DNA of 64,000 bases from NCBI RefSeq assembly GCF_002902385.1, contig NZ_PPQH01000002.1:1-64000 (forward strand), in the 5' to 3' direction. Origin of the DNA: Staphylococcus intermedius NCTC 11048. Lineage in GTDB: Bacteria; Bacillota; Bacilli; Staphylococcales; Staphylococcaceae. A program made the position numbers and the translations under genes. Under the pieces are notes generated by a model that was not told the DNA's origin, ran no database searches, and was given only the letters and a program-made list of their open reading frames with translations. Below, piece after piece: positions 47,889-60,803 of this stretch (position 1 is its first letter; every line of letters starts with the position of its first letter).

Positions 47889-48143
47889 ATGAAACAAGGG
47901 ATTCATCCAGAATACCGTAAAGTTATCTTTTTAGATACGACAACAGATTACAAATTTTTAAGTGGTTCTACTAAATTTTCAAACGAAACAATGGAATGGG
48001 AAGATGGTAACGAGTACCCAGTTATTCGTTTAGATATTTCTTCTGATTCACATCCATTCTACACAGGACGTCAAAAATTTGCTGCGGCAGATGGTCGTGT
48101 GGAACGTTTCAACAAAAAATTTGGTCTCAAATCAGACAACTAA
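47889..48143 (+). CDS. rpmE2: Ribosomal protein L31, type B (zinc-free)
   Basis: The 84-residue protein begins [12 protein letters not shown] and lacks the CxxC zinc ribbon of the type A form, so it is the zinc-independent paralog. In B. subtilis the type B gene is repressed by Zur; here I see no clear Zur palindrome. The start follows AAAGGAGC. It lies between rho and tdk, as in other staphylococci. Confidence 0.96.
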   Translation: MKQGIHPEYRKVIFLDTTTDYKFLSGSTKFSNETMEWEDGNEYPVIRLDISSDSHPFYTGRQKFAAADGRVERFNKKFGLKSDN

Positions 48144-48262
48144 GACAACAATGGCTTGGGTGGATAGTCATCCGCTCAAACTTTGTGCTTGATGAAATGT
48201 GAATAAACGATACGCCAACACGTTTTCTTTGATACTGCATCATAAGAGGACGTGTTGTGTGT

Positions 48263-48313
48263 TAAAGTGGGTAAACGAAATCTAAACCATTAGATTGTGT
48301 ACCCACTTTTTTA
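48263..48313 (+). terminator. rpmE2 terminator
   Basis: AAAGTGGGTA pairs with TACCCACTTT, with an inner AATCTAA/TTAGATT helix, followed by TTT. The following 210 bases up to the tdk promoter hold nothing I recognise. Confidence 0.88.
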
Positions 48314-48525
48314 TTGCTTGATTTGTTGCGTGTGCGTGCATCATCTGAGAGATATTTTAAGATGTTGCGCTGACCAGTAATAGTGGTGACTGACAAGTAT
48401 GAAATCAGAGAATGAACTGACATCACACATTGGCAACTGTGTATACACGATTTCAAATTAAAAAAGCGATCATTTTATGAATTTTGATATACATACGAAT
48501 TACATCAACGAATACGCATATTTTA

Positions 48526-48534
48526 TGATATAAT
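48526..48534 (+). promoter_or_regulatory. tdk extended -10 promoter
   Basis: TGATATAAT is an extended -10 with a consensus TATAAT. No good -35 box is present. It lies about 36 bases before tdk. Confidence 0.55.
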
Positions 48535-48569
48535 GAATTGATTTTGTTTTGATAAAGGTGGAAAGAATC

Positions 48570-49172
48570 ATGTATGAAGCGTACCATTCAGGTTGGATAG
48601 AATGCATTACTGGAAGCATGTTTAGTGGTAAGTCAGAAGAGCTCATCAGACGCTTACGCCGAGGTGTCTATGCAAAGCAAAAAGTGGTTGTATTTAAACC
48701 GACCATTGACGACCGCTACCACAAAGAAAAAGTCGTTTCTCATAATGGAAATGAAATAGAAGCGATAAATATTTCTAAAGCAAGTGAGATATGGCATCAT
48801 GACTTAAATGGTGTCGATATTATCGGTATTGATGAAATTCAATTTTTTGATCGTGAGATTGTAGATATTGCAGAAACGCTTGCCGAAAGAGGGTATCGCG
48901 TCATTACTGCAGGTCTTGATATGGATTTTAAAGGCGAACCTTTTCACCCTGTTCCTGAAATGTTAGCGGTGAGTGAACATATTACAAAATTGCAAGCGGT
49001 CTGTGCTGTTTGTGGGGCGTCATCGAGTCGTACACAACGATTAATTGATGGCAAACCTGCAAAAGTGGATGATCCGATTATACTTGTAGGTGCAAATGAA
49101 AGCTATGAGCCACGTTGTCGTGCACATCATATTGTCGCACCGAGTGAAAATGATAAGGAGGCGTTGGAATAA
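48570..49172 (+). CDS. tdk: Thymidine kinase
   Basis: Tdk phosphorylates thymidine and deoxyuridine for salvage. The 200-residue type II enzyme has the P-loop GSMFSGKS near residues 15-22, the DEIQFF motif near 88-93, and a zinc lasso starting with CAVCG. The ATG follows AAAGGTGG; the seven-codon upstream extension is unlikely. Its TAA overlaps the prfA ATG (TAATG), so the two are translationally coupled. Confidence 0.96.
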   Translation: MYEAYHSGWIECITGSMFSGKSEELIRRLRRGVYAKQKVVVFKPTIDDRYHKEKVVSHNGNEIEAINISKASEIWHHDLNGVDIIGIDEIQFFDREIVDIAETLAERGYRVITAGLDMDFKGEPFHPVPEMLAVSEHITKLQAVCAVCGASSSRTQRLIDGKPAKVDDPIILVGANESYEPRCRAHHIVAPSENDKEALE

Positions 49173-50248
49173 TGTTTGATCAATTAGACATTGTTGAAGA
49201 ACGTTATGAACAACTGAATGAATTGTTAAGCGATCCAGAAGTTGTCAGTGATTCAAATCTTCTTAGAAAATATTCTAAAGAACAATCCGAATTACAGAAA
49301 ACGGTAGAAGTGTACCGTCAATATAAACAAGTGAAAGAAGATACTGAGGAAATTGAATTAATGCTTGCTGAAACAGATGACGCTGATGAAGTTGAAATGT
49401 TAAAAGAAGAAGCAGCTGCATTAAAAGCGCAAGTGCCTGAACTTGAAGAGCAGTTAAAATTATTACTCATCCCTAAAGATCCAAATGACGAAAAAGACGT
49501 TATTGTGGAAATTCGTGGGGCTGCAGGTGGCGATGAAGCGGCGATTTTTGCGGGGGATCTATTCCGTATGTATTCAAAGTTTGCAGAGTCACATCGTTTT
49601 AAACTTGAAATTGTAGAAGCGACAGAAAGTGATCACGGTGGCTACAAAGAAATCAGTTTCTCTGTTTCTGGAGATGGTGCATACAGTAAGTTGAAATATG
49701 AAAATGGTGCACACCGTGTTCAACGTGTCCCTGAAACAGAGTCAGGTGGTCGTATTCATACATCAACGGCTACTGTGGCAGTACTCCCGGAAGTTGAGGA
49801 TGTAGAAATTGAAATCCGTAATGAAGACTTGAAAATTGATACGTATCGTTCAAGTGGTGCGGGTGGACAGCACGTCAATACGACTGACTCTGCCGTTCGT
49901 ATTACCCATATTCCAACTGGGGTCATTGCGACGTCTTCAGAAAAATCGCAAATTCAAAACCGTGAAAAAGCGATGAAAGTATTGAAAGCGCGCTTATATG
50001 ATATGAAGTTGCAAGAAGAACAACAAAAATATGCAGCGCAACGTAAGTCAGCGGTGGGTACGGGTGACCGTTCAGAACGTATTCGTACATATAACTACCC
50101 ACAAAGCCGTGTAACTGACCACCGTATTGGTTTAACATTGCAAAAATTAGACCAAATTATGGAAGGCAAGTTGGATGAAATTGTGGATGCGTTAACGATG
50201 CATGAACAAACTGAGAAGTTGAAAGAGCTTAATACTGGTGAATTATAA
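49172..50248 (+). CDS. prfA: Peptide chain release factor 1
   Basis: RF1 reads UAA and UAG stop codons and releases the peptide. The 358-residue protein carries the catalytic GGQ in [12 protein letters not shown] near residues 230-235. It overlaps tdk by one base and prmC by 11 bases. PrmC, encoded next, methylates that glutamine, so the pair forms a functional unit. Confidence 0.97.
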   Translation: MFDQLDIVEERYEQLNELLSDPEVVSDSNLLRKYSKEQSELQKTVEVYRQYKQVKEDTEEIELMLAETDDADEVEMLKEEAAALKAQVPELEEQLKLLLIPKDPNDEKDVIVEIRGAAGGDEAAIFAGDLFRMYSKFAESHRFKLEIVEATESDHGGYKEISFSVSGDGAYSKLKYENGAHRVQRVPETESGGRIHTSTATVAVLPEVEDVEIEIRNEDLKIDTYRSSGAGGQHVNTTDSAVRITHIPTGVIATSSEKSQIQNREKAMKVLKARLYDMKLQEEQQKYAAQRKSAVGTGDRSERIRTYNYPQSRVTDHRIGLTLQKLDQIMEGKLDEIVDALTMHEQTEKLKELNTGEL

Positions 50249-51104
50249 ACAGTGGCGCCAACATGCTGAGCAGCAAATGAGGGACAAAGGGTACGACGTG
50301 AACGCCATCCAATGGTTCTTGATGGATACAATGCAATGGTCACGAACGTCACTGATTTTAAATGAAATGACGATGATTCCAGAAACAACGCGAACACAGC
50401 TCGATGAAGGTTTAACCGAACTACTCACGGGCATGCCAGTACAATATGTTGTCGGTCAAGCTGAATTTTACGGTCGTCCATTTAAAGTGAACTCGGATGT
50501 ACTTATTCCGAGACCTGAAACAGAAGAAGTGGTGCAGTACTTTTTAAATCAACTCAAAGATGCAACATGTGTCGCTGATATTGGTGTAGGAAGTGGTGCG
50601 ATCGCAGTCACATTAAAAGCTGAAAGACCTGAACTACATGTGTTTGCAACAGACATTTCGTCTCAAGCGTTAACGGTCGCACAAGAAAATGCACAGCGTC
50701 TGCAACAAGACATCACTTTTCTACAAGGTAATGCATTACAACCGCTCATTGATCAAGGTATTCGACTGGATGGTTTAATTTCTAATCCACCGTATATTGG
50801 TGAACATGAACGTGATTTGATGGATGTCAGTGTCATTCAATATGAACCGCATGTCGCACTGTTTGCAGAACAAGAAGGTTATCAAGTGTATGCCGCAATA
50901 TTACGTGATTTACCATATGTGATGCAAGAAGGTGCGCCAGTCGTCTTTGAAATTGGTTTCCAACAAGGTGTACAGTTGACGCGGATGATGCAACAGTTAT
51001 ATCCGCATATCACGACGAATGTGATTAATGATATCAACGGCCATGCACGGATCTTTCATTTTAAATGGCGTACACCGTCATCACCGACGTTGGCGCACAA
51101 TTAA
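50238..51104 (+). CDS. prmC: Release factor glutamine methyltransferase
   Basis: PrmC methylates the glutamine of the GGQ motif in release factors using SAM. The 288-residue protein has a helical N-terminal domain, the SAM loop DIGVGSGAI near residues 114-122, and the catalytic NPPY at 183-186. It starts with GTG, 11 bases inside the end of prfA, in a different frame. Confidence 0.96.
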   Translation: MNYKQWRQHAEQQMRDKGYDVNAIQWFLMDTMQWSRTSLILNEMTMIPETTRTQLDEGLTELLTGMPVQYVVGQAEFYGRPFKVNSDVLIPRPETEEVVQYFLNQLKDATCVADIGVGSGAIAVTLKAERPELHVFATDISSQALTVAQENAQRLQQDITFLQGNALQPLIDQGIRLDGLISNPPYIGEHERDLMDVSVIQYEPHVALFAEQEGYQVYAAILRDLPYVMQEGAPVVFEIGFQQGVQLTRMMQQLYPHITTNVINDINGHARIFHFKWRTPSSPTLAHN

Positions 51105-51157
51105 AATGACTTAGCCGCGCTTGTAATCATGGCGCGGTGTCATACTTAACAGTAATT

Positions 51158-51231
51158 AAAAATGGATGTACGACATTAAAATCTAAGACCTATCTTATGA
51201 TTGAAGTCATGCATCCATTTTTATTTTTATA
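51158..51231 (+). terminator. Terminator after prmC
   Basis: AAAAATGGATG (51158-51168) pairs with CATCCATTTTT (51212-51222), and T-rich sequence follows. The loop is long, about 43 bases, so it could also act as an attenuator for tsaC. Confidence 0.65.
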
Positions 51232-51263
51232 GTAAAATAGAAGTGAAGGAGAGGTGGACGTTA

Positions 51264-52316
51264 ATGTCAGAAACGAAAATTTGGGATGTTCGAGATTATA
51301 CAACACGTTTAGACGAATATCCGAAATTACCAGAAATTATCAAAACATTACAAAATGGCGGTCTCGTCGTACTACCTACAGAAACGGTTTACGGTTTAGG
51401 GGGGAATGCGAAAGACGATGTAGCTATTCGTAAAATCTATGAAGCAAAAGGTCGTCCTTCCGATAATCCTTTAATCGTACACATTCATGATACGGATCAG
51501 CTTGATGACTTTGTCGCAGATATTTCGGATGCGACGCGTAGATTAATGGAAGCTTTTTGGCCAGGACCGATCACCTTTATTTTACCGTTAAAACAAGGAT
51601 TCTTATGTGATCGTGTCACGGGTGGATTAAATTCCGTTGCAGTGCGTATGCCGAGTCATCCTGTAGCTTTAGCATTGTTAAAAGCAGTCGATTTGCCGAT
51701 TGCAGCACCAAGCGCAAATTTAAGTGGGCGTCCTTCTCCAACAACGTTTGAACATGCGTTTAATGATTTGAATCAGCGTGTGGATGGCATCATGCATTCT
51801 ACGCAAAGTGATGCAGGATTGGAAAGTACGGTTGTAGATTGTACATCATTTCCATTTCGAATTGCACGGCCAGGTACGATTACGCGCAACATGTTAAATG
51901 ATATTTTGCCGCAATCGATTGAAAGTCACATACCACTAGCTACTGAAAAGCCCATTGCACCAGGGATGAAATATCGTCATTACGCACCGTCAACCCCTCT
52001 GAAAATGATAGAACAGTTGAATGCACCGATTGATGAACGCGCACATGAGGACTGGTCGAAAATTACATTTATCGTGCCTGAAACGAAGAAAAAGTTTTTG
52101 CCAACAAGTGCGCAAGTCATTGTGATGAGTGAAAGCGAAACCGATATTCAAGGTGCAAACCATAATCTGTATGACGTGTTACATCAATTAGACCAATTAG
52201 ATGATGTCGACATGGCGTATATTTATGGATTTGATGATAATTTTGAAACAGAAGCATTAAGAAACCGAATGCTTAAAGCGGTCAGCCAACAAGTTGTAAA
52301 GGATGAGTCATTATGA
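51264..52316 (+). CDS. tsaC: L-threonylcarbamoyladenylate synthase (TsaC/Sua5)
   Basis: This enzyme makes the intermediate for t6A37 modification of ANN-decoding tRNAs from threonine, bicarbonate and ATP. The 350-residue protein is the longer Sua5 form. A YrdC domain (about 20-205; VLPTETVYGLGGNA, KGRPSDNPL, SANLSGRPSPT) is joined to a C-terminal Sua5 domain by a linker with PGMKYRHYAP. I chose the ATG after GGAGAGGTGG. Its end overlaps the next gene by four bases (ATGA). Confidence 0.94.
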   Translation: MSETKIWDVRDYTTRLDEYPKLPEIIKTLQNGGLVVLPTETVYGLGGNAKDDVAIRKIYEAKGRPSDNPLIVHIHDTDQLDDFVADISDATRRLMEAFWPGPITFILPLKQGFLCDRVTGGLNSVAVRMPSHPVALALLKAVDLPIAAPSANLSGRPSPTTFEHAFNDLNQRVDGIMHSTQSDAGLESTVVDCTSFPFRIARPGTITRNMLNDILPQSIESHIPLATEKPIAPGMKYRHYAPSTPLKMIEQLNAPIDERAHEDWSKITFIVPETKKKFLPTSAQVIVMSESETDIQGANHNLYDVLHQLDQLDDVDMAYIYGFDDNFETEALRNRMLKAVSQQVVKDESL

Positions 52317-52738
52317 AAATCGTATTTGTATGTACGGGCAACACGTGTCGTAGTCCGTTAGCGGAAAGCATTGCGAAACAATTAATGCCAGATTTTGAAA
52401 TTGTTTCAAGAGGGTTGATGGCACAGGAAGGTCAGCCGATTTCACCTCATAGTCGTGAATTGATACAGCGTCATGAATTACCGAATCCCAATACTGCACA
52501 ATTATTTGACGCACGTGATGCTGAAGCGGATTTAATTTTAACAATGACGCGTTCGCATCAACAAATGATTCAGGCCGTGTATGGAGCAGAAGTGAACGTG
52601 TATGCATTAAATGATTATGTAGATGAAGATATGGCTGTGGAAGACCCTTATGGTGGGGCGTTTGAATCATATGAACAAGTCTTTAATCAATTGACACGGA
52701 TGATCGAAAAGTTAAAGTCTAAATTAGTAACAGAATAA
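52313..52738 (+). CDS. ywlE: Low-molecular-weight protein-arginine phosphatase, YwlE/PtpB-like
   Basis: The 141-residue protein has the P-loop CTGNTCRS at residues 7-14 and the general acid in DPYGG near 113-117. The threonine in the P-loop (CTGNTCRS rather than CTGNICRS) is the residue reported to give B. subtilis YwlE specificity for phospho-arginine. In S. aureus this gene is called ptpB. It would reverse marks set by McsB kinase on CtsR and other proteins. It overlaps tsaC by four bases. Confidence 0.9.
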   Translation: MKIVFVCTGNTCRSPLAESIAKQLMPDFEIVSRGLMAQEGQPISPHSRELIQRHELPNPNTAQLFDARDAEADLILTMTRSHQQMIQAVYGAEVNVYALNDYVDEDMAVEDPYGGAFESYEQVFNQLTRMIEKLKSKLVTE

Positions 52739-52855
52739 TTGTATAATCAGTATAAGTTGAAGAAAAAATAAGTTATAATAAAGAACGTATAGCATGTTTC
52801 GTCGTTCTTTAATGATTGTTTTTTTGACTCATACGTTTGACAAGGGGGTAATCAT

Positions 52856-53383
52856 ATGAAGGAATTAAATCAATTATTGGAAGAACTTAAAGCCCAATCG
52901 TTTTTTAATGCAGGTGAGATATGTGTCATAGGTTGTTCGACTTCTGAAGTTCAAGGGGCGCGTATCGGCACGACTGGTTCGATAGATGTCGCAAAGGAAA
53001 TTTTCGAAGCACTTGTTAAGATTCAACAGGAGACAGGTGTTTCATTTGCGTTCCAAGGTTGTGAGCATATCAATCGTGCCATCACTATCGAGCGTAAAGA
53101 TTTTGATCCCTATGTGATGACTGAGGTATCTGTCGTTCCAGATGTGCATGCTGGGGGTTCATTGTCAACGCATGCATATCGTCATATGGAAGCGCCCATG
53201 GTTGTTGAACACATCCGAGCTGACAAAGGTATTGATATCGGTCAAACATTGATTGGTATGCATCTCAAGCATGTGGCAGTACCTGTTCGGACTACAGTGA
53301 AACAAGTTGGCCAAGCAATTGTCACTGTAGCAACATCTCGACCGAAAAAAATCGGGGGCGAACGTGCTAAATATCAACTTTAA
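52856..53383 (+). CDS. ywlG: TIGR01440 family protein (YwlG-like, DUF436)
   Basis: The 175-residue cytoplasmic protein belongs to a family found next to glyA in Firmicutes. Conserved patches are [10 protein letters not shown] near residue 66 and [14 protein letters not shown] near 97-110. No reaction is established. It starts after AAGGGGG and ends 20 bases before glyA, probably in the same operon. Confidence 0.85.
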   Translation: MKELNQLLEELKAQSFFNAGEICVIGCSTSEVQGARIGTTGSIDVAKEIFEALVKIQQETGVSFAFQGCEHINRAITIERKDFDPYVMTEVSVVPDVHAGGSLSTHAYRHMEAPMVVEHIRADKGIDIGQTLIGMHLKHVAVPVRTTVKQVGQAIVTVATSRPKKIGGERAKYQL

Positions 53384-53403
53384 CAGAAAAGAGGGAATTG
53401 TCT

Positions 53404-54642
53404 ATGTCATTTCTTGCTAAACAAGATAAGTCTGTATTTGAAAGTATTCAAAAAGAGTTTCATCGTCAAAACACAAGCATTGAACTTATCGCATCTGAGA
53501 ACTTTGTATCTGAAGCAGTGATGGAAGCACAAGGTTCAGTGATGACGAACAAATATGCTGAAGGTTATCCTGGACGCCGTTACTATGGTGGTTGTGTATT
53601 TGTAGACCAAACTGAACAGCTTGCAATTGATAGAGCAAAAGCACTTTTCAATGCTGAACATGTTAATGTACAACCCCATTCTGGTTCACAAGCAAATATG
53701 GCAGTATATCTTGTTGCACTTGAACATGGTGACACTGTACTCGGCATGAATTTAAGTCATGGCGGTCACTTAACGCACGGTTCACCCGTTAACTTTAGTG
53801 GTAAGTTCTACAATTTTGTGGAATATGGTGTATCTAAAGAAGAAGAGCATATTGACTATGAAGAAGTTCGTAAGTTAGCTAAAGAACACAAGCCAAAGTT
53901 AATTGTAGCAGGTGCATCTGCATATTCACGTTCAATTGACTTCAAGAAATTTAAAGAAATTGCTGATGAAGTCGGCGCGAAGTTAATGGTAGATATGGCA
54001 CATATTGCAGGGCTTGTTGCAGCGGGTCTTCACCAAAACCCAGTTGAATTTGCGGATTTCGTTACAACAACAACACATAAAACATTACGTGGTCCTCGTG
54101 GCGGTATGATTTTATGTAAAGAAGAATATAAAAAAGAGATTGATAAAACAATTTTCCCTGGCATTCAAGGTGGTCCACTTGAGCATGTGATCTCTGCGAA
54201 AGCTGTTGCATTTGGAGAAGCATTACAACCAGAATTCAAAACGTATCAACAACAAGTCATTAAGAATGCACAAATGCTTGCAAAAACTTTAAAAGACAAT
54301 GGCTTCAGAATTGTATCTGGTGGTACAGACAACCATCTTGTATCAGTAGACGTCAAAGGTTCAGTTGGCATTACTGGTAAAGTCGCAGAAGAAGCACTTG
54401 ATGAAATCGGTATTACATGTAATAAAAATACGATTCCATTTGATCAAGAAAAGCCTTTCGTTACAAGTGGTATTCGTTTAGGTACACCAGCTGCTACGAC
54501 GCGTGGTTTTGATGAAAAAGCATTTGAAGAAGTGGGCCGTATCATTAGCGATGTCCTTAAAAATCACGAAGACGAAAAAGTTTTAGCAGACGCGAAGTCA
54601 CGTGTTCAAGCGTTGACAGAAAAATTCCCTTTATATCAATAA
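53404..54642 (+). CDS. glyA: Serine hydroxymethyltransferase
   Basis: GlyA converts serine and tetrahydrofolate to glycine and methylene-tetrahydrofolate, a main source of one-carbon units. The 412-residue pyridoxal-phosphate enzyme shows the lysine motif [13 protein letters not shown] near residues 222-234 and the N-terminal [10 protein letters not shown]. The start is the ATG after GAGGGAATTGTCT; an ATG two codons before it is a poorer fit. upp follows after 33 bases. Confidence 0.97.
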   Translation: MSFLAKQDKSVFESIQKEFHRQNTSIELIASENFVSEAVMEAQGSVMTNKYAEGYPGRRYYGGCVFVDQTEQLAIDRAKALFNAEHVNVQPHSGSQANMAVYLVALEHGDTVLGMNLSHGGHLTHGSPVNFSGKFYNFVEYGVSKEEEHIDYEEVRKLAKEHKPKLIVAGASAYSRSIDFKKFKEIADEVGAKLMVDMAHIAGLVAAGLHQNPVEFADFVTTTTHKTLRGPRGGMILCKEEYKKEIDKTIFPGIQGGPLEHVISAKAVAFGEALQPEFKTYQQQVIKNAQMLAKTLKDNGFRIVSGGTDNHLVSVDVKGSVGITGKVAEEALDEIGITCNKNTIPFDQEKPFVTSGIRLGTPAATTRGFDEKAFEEVGRIISDVLKNHEDEKVLADAKSRVQALTEKFPLYQ

Positions 54643-54675
54643 ACCGATTATTTTAGAACAAACGGAGGCAATCAC

Positions 54676-55305
54676 ATGGGTAAAGTACATGTATTTGATC
54701 ACCCTTTAATTCAACATAAGTTAAGCTATATTCGTGATGTCAACACGGGTACAAAAGCATTTCGTGAGTTAGTCGATGAGGTCGGTATGCTCATGGCTTA
54801 TGAAGTGACACGTGATTTAGAATTAATAGATGTTGAAATTGAAACACCAGTCACAAAAGCTATCGCGAAACGTTTATCAGGTAAAAAACTTGCCTTTGTA
54901 CCGATTTTACGTGCGGGGCTTGGTATGACAACAGGGATCTTAAACCTTGTACCGGCAGCAAGAATCGGTCATGTAGGTTTATATCGTGACCCTGAAACAC
55001 TTGAAGCGATTGAATATTTTGTGAAACTACCACAAGATATTGAAGAACGCGAAATCATCGTAGTCGACCCAATGCTTGCAACGGGTGCATCAGCGATCGA
55101 AGCAATTAACTCATTGAAAAAACGAGGTGCGAAACATATTCGTTTTATGTGCTTAATTGCCGCTCCAGAAGGCGTTGAAAAACTTCAAGCCGCACATGAA
55201 GATGTGGATATTTTTATTGCCGCATTGGATGAAAAGTTAGATGACAATGCTTACATCATCCCTGGTCTCGGCGATGCTGGAGACCGATTATTCGGTACAA
55301 AATAA
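54676..55305 (+). CDS. upp: Uracil phosphoribosyltransferase
   Basis: Upp makes UMP from uracil and PRPP for pyrimidine salvage. The 209 residues match. The PRPP-binding loop [10 protein letters not shown] is at about residues 130-139 and the uracil-binding segment [12 protein letters not shown] at the C-terminus. It lies between glyA and mnaA with short gaps, so these probably share a transcript. Confidence 0.97.
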   Translation: MGKVHVFDHPLIQHKLSYIRDVNTGTKAFRELVDEVGMLMAYEVTRDLELIDVEIETPVTKAIAKRLSGKKLAFVPILRAGLGMTTGILNLVPAARIGHVGLYRDPETLEAIEYFVKLPQDIEEREIIVVDPMLATGASAIEAINSLKKRGAKHIRFMCLIAAPEGVEKLQAAHEDVDIFIAALDEKLDDNAYIIPGLGDAGDRLFGTK

Positions 55306-55327
55306 TTCATATAAGGAGCGCATTGAC

Positions 55328-56467
55328 ATGAAAAGGATAATGACGATTTTTGGTACAAGGCCTGAAGCGATTAAAATGGCACCACTCGTTTTACAGCTGA
55401 AAAAAGATGAAGCATTAGAACCTATTGTCGTTGTCACTGCACAACACCGCGAAATGTTAGATTCTGTATTAGAAACGTTTGGGATTGAACCTGATTATGA
55501 CTTAAATGTGATGAAGCAGGGGCAGACGTTATCAGAAGTGACATCACGCGTGTTACTTGGGTTAGAAGATGTCATCAAACAGGCACAACCAGATATGATA
55601 TTGGTCCATGGAGATACAACAACGACTTTTGCAGGAAGTCTCGCTGCATTTTACAACGAGATTAGCATTGGTCATGTTGAAGCCGGGTTAAGAACTTGGA
55701 ATAAATATTCTCCATTCCCAGAAGAAATGAATCGTCAAATGACCGGTATTATGGCTGATTTACATTTTGCACCGACTGAACAGGCACAAGCAAACTTATT
55801 GCAAGAAAATAAAGATCCTGAAAAGGTTGTTGTAACGGGTAATACAGCGATTGACGCGATGCATACAACAGTCAATCCACAATACCACTCAGAAATCATT
55901 CAACGTCATCAAGATCAGCGTATTATCCTACTTACTGCGCACCGTCGTGAAAATATTGGAGAACCAATGCATCATATTTTTAAAGCGGCGAGACGCATTG
56001 TTGATGAATTTGAAGATGCGGTCATCGTCTACCCAATGCATAAAAATCCTAAAGTTCGTGAAATTGCTTATGAACATTTAAGTGACCATGAACGTATCGA
56101 ATTAATTGAACCACTTGAAGTTGTTGATTTTCACAACTTCGCACATCAAGCACACTTTATTTTGACGGATTCAGGTGGTGTACAAGAAGAAGCACCTTCA
56201 CTCGGCAAGCCTGTGCTCGTACTTCGAGACACAACAGAGCGTCCAGAAGGTGTAGAAGCAGGTACGCTCCGACTTGTCGGCACTGATGAAGCAGATGTTT
56301 ACGAAGCAACGAAAGCTTTGTTAACGGATGAAGCATTATACGAAGCGATGAGTGTCGCACAAAATCCATATGGTGATGGGCAAGCGTCGCTACGTATTTG
56401 TGAAAATATTAAACACTTTTTCGGTTTAATCGAGCAAAAACCCGCACCATTTCAAGTGAAAAAATAA
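55328..56467 (+). CDS. mnaA: UDP-N-acetylglucosamine 2-epimerase
   Basis: MnaA interconverts UDP-GlcNAc and UDP-ManNAc, supplying ManNAc for wall teichoic acid linkage units and capsule. The 379-residue enzyme shows GTRPEAIKMAPL near residues 7-18, HGDTTT near 95-100, HVEAGLRT near 117-124 and DSGGVQEEAP near 280-289. The start is the ATG after AAGGAGCG. An open frame upstream overlaps upp and is not used. It stands just before the ATP synthase operon. Confidence 0.96.
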   Translation: MKRIMTIFGTRPEAIKMAPLVLQLKKDEALEPIVVVTAQHREMLDSVLETFGIEPDYDLNVMKQGQTLSEVTSRVLLGLEDVIKQAQPDMILVHGDTTTTFAGSLAAFYNEISIGHVEAGLRTWNKYSPFPEEMNRQMTGIMADLHFAPTEQAQANLLQENKDPEKVVVTGNTAIDAMHTTVNPQYHSEIIQRHQDQRIILLTAHRRENIGEPMHHIFKAARRIVDEFEDAVIVYPMHKNPKVREIAYEHLSDHERIELIEPLEVVDFHNFAHQAHFILTDSGGVQEEAPSLGKPVLVLRDTTERPEGVEAGTLRLVGTDEADVYEATKALLTDEALYEAMSVAQNPYGDGQASLRICENIKHFFGLIEQKPAPFQVKK

Positions 56468-56545
56468 AGGAACATGATCATGGGGAAGAATGTGTCGAAA
56501 TTGTGACAATTCATTTTATAAAAATTGACCCTTTTAATTGTGCAA

Positions 56546-56574
56546 TTGACACACTTTTCACCCTATATTATTAT
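56546..56574 (+). promoter_or_regulatory. ATP synthase operon promoter
   Basis: TTGACA (56546-56551) and TATTAT (56569-56574) are exactly 17 bases apart, about 62 bases before atpI. This is one of the best promoter matches in the window. Confidence 0.8.
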
Positions 56575-56635
56575 GAAAGTTGTATGTATGGAACGGCTTT
56601 CAGAATTGTGTCTTAAGGCAGAAAAGAGGCTCAAT

Positions 56636-56989
56636 ATGAATCGTTTTTATAAAATGTTTCAGCCGTTTTTAACATATTACGCTACGATTTTAGCAGGGCT
56701 ATTAATCCTTTTTACATTAGACGTGCAAAAACCGATTGTACTTGGGCTCATCGTAGGGATTATTGCATCTATCGTGAATACATGCATTTTTGAATATTAT
56801 TTGTGGCGATCAAAGCGTTACATAACAGAACCTGTTTCAACAGGGAATGGTTGGCGCTATCTCGTTGCAATACTAGCATGTGTCATTTGGGTGCTCTTTC
56901 AAGCGCAAATACATATACTCGGTGTGCTCATAGGATTGATGGTTTCATATGTGTTAATGGTTTTTCGTCCTTTGTTAAAGAAGGAATAA
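56636..56989 (+). CDS. atpI: ATP synthase protein I
   Basis: The 117-residue protein has four membrane helices and no catalytic motif. AtpI assists assembly of the c-ring and possibly magnesium supply, and is not part of the final enzyme. It is the first gene of the operon in the usual place. The start is the ATG after AAAGAGG, and an open frame further upstream would run through the promoter. Confidence 0.9.
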   Translation: MNRFYKMFQPFLTYYATILAGLLILFTLDVQKPIVLGLIVGIIASIVNTCIFEYYLWRSKRYITEPVSTGNGWRYLVAILACVIWVLFQAQIHILGVLIGLMVSYVLMVFRPLLKKE

Positions 56990-57008
56990 GAATTGAATTA
57001 TTTTTTGA

Positions 57009-57749
<741 letters not shown>

Positions 57750-57767
57750 AATAAAAATTAAAATTAA

Positions 57768-58004
<237 letters not shown>

Positions 58005-58086
58005 TCGAAGTTAATCAGTTAGGAAGCATGACGTTATTAAGACAATTGTTCATTTCTTATTTTACATTTGAAAAACATTTGTCAGG

Positions 58087-58117
58087 GGCGAAGTCTAGTT
58101 TAGCTTAGGCTTTCGCC
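58087..58117 (+). other. Hairpin between atpE and atpF
   Basis: GGCGAAG and CTTTCGCC pair around a 17-base loop, and a T-run (GTTTTT) follows a few bases later. It lies inside the 166-base atpE-atpF gap. It may protect atpE mRNA or partly terminate transcription, raising the amount of subunit c relative to later subunits. Confidence 0.5.
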
Positions 58118-58170
58118 ATTCGTTTTTATTGTTTGAACAGATGAAATGGTTGAAAGGAGTGTACATCATA

Positions 58171-58689
58171 GTGACTGCTAATTTATTTACCCTTGCAGCA
58201 GCAGGTGGTGGAGTGAACATCGGGGATATTATCGTAACAGTAGTAACTTTCCTCATTTTACTTGCACTACTTAAAAAGTTCGCTTGGGGACCACTTAAAA
58301 AAGTCATGGACGATCGTGAGCGTTCAATTAATCAAGACATTGATGATGCAGAACGTGCAAAATTGAATGCGCAACGTTTAGAAGAAGAAAATAGACAAAA
58401 ACTTAAAGAAACACAAGATGAAGTTCATAAAATTCTTGAAGATGCGAAGTTACAAGCAAGACGTCAACAAGAAGAAATCCTTCATGAAGCCAATCAACGT
58501 GCTAATGGTATGCTTGAAACGGCACAAAGTGAAATTAAGAGTGAAAAAGAACGTGCATTAGCAGAAATTAACAATCAAGTATCGGAACTCTCAGTACTGA
58601 TCGCATCAAAAGTATTACGTAAAGAAATCTCTGAACAAGATCAAAAAGCTTTAATTGAGAAGTACGTTAAAGAGGTAGGGGATAAGTAA
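58171..58689 (+). CDS. atpF: ATP synthase Fo subunit b
   Basis: Subunit b is the peripheral stalk: one N-terminal membrane helix (about residues 15-35) and a long charged coiled coil. The 172-residue protein starts with GTG after AAAGGAG, giving MTANLF as in S. aureus. An ATG 14 codons upstream lies before that ribosome site. Its TAA overlaps the atpH ATG by one base. Confidence 0.95.
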   Translation: MTANLFTLAAAGGGVNIGDIIVTVVTFLILLALLKKFAWGPLKKVMDDRERSINQDIDDAERAKLNAQRLEEENRQKLKETQDEVHKILEDAKLQARRQQEEILHEANQRANGMLETAQSEIKSEKERALAEINNQVSELSVLIASKVLRKEISEQDQKALIEKYVKEVGDK

Positions 58690-59228
58690 TGGCTGACGTT
58701 GCTCAAAAATATGCCCAAGCACTGTATGATGTCGCATTATCAAACAATGTTTTATCCGAAGTATACGATGAATTTACAGAAATCAATACGGCTGTTCAAA
58801 GTCAAATAGATTACTTAAAAAGCATCGATTATGAACCGAAAATTACGATAGCGGATAGACGCCATATTGTAGATAATGTTTTTGCAGGGACACAACCTTA
58901 TTTGATGAATACGTTGAAAATTGTTGCGGGGCACCGTAATTTACATTTTTTACCTGCTATTTTCAAAGCATTTGAAGCACAGTATTATCAATTCCACGGT
59001 CTTGCAGATGCCTATCTTGAATCAGCTTCAACTTTAAATGAAGATGAAGTATTGCAAGTGAAAAACGCATTGTTAGATCGTACAGGACTTAAAGATTTAA
59101 TCATTCATTCTACTGTAAATGAAGAACTGATTGGTGGCGTACGTGTGAAGATCGGCACTAAAGTCTATGACGGTAGTATTCAAAATGATTTAAATCAACT
59201 CGTTAAGAAATTTAACAGAGCACATTAA
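58689..59228 (+). CDS. atpH: ATP synthase F1 subunit delta
   Basis: Delta joins the stator stalk to the F1 head. The 179-residue protein has the helical N-terminal half (VAQKYAQALYDVA) and the conserved C-terminal IGGVRVKIGTKVYDGSI. It overlaps atpF by one base. Confidence 0.96.
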   Translation: MADVAQKYAQALYDVALSNNVLSEVYDEFTEINTAVQSQIDYLKSIDYEPKITIADRRHIVDNVFAGTQPYLMNTLKIVAGHRNLHFLPAIFKAFEAQYYQFHGLADAYLESASTLNEDEVLQVKNALLDRTGLKDLIIHSTVNEELIGGVRVKIGTKVYDGSIQNDLNQLVKKFNRAH

Positions 59229-59254
59229 TTAGATTAAATGGAGGAGTGACATAG

Positions 59255-60766
<1,512 letters not shown>

Positions 60767-60803
60767 TTGAACAGATGATTAAAATAGATAAGGTGGTGAG
60801 ATA

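Noticed and set aside
58005-58170. A missing small gene between atpE and atpF
   Set aside because: No frame with a ribosome site fits. The gap holds only a hairpin and the start region of atpF.
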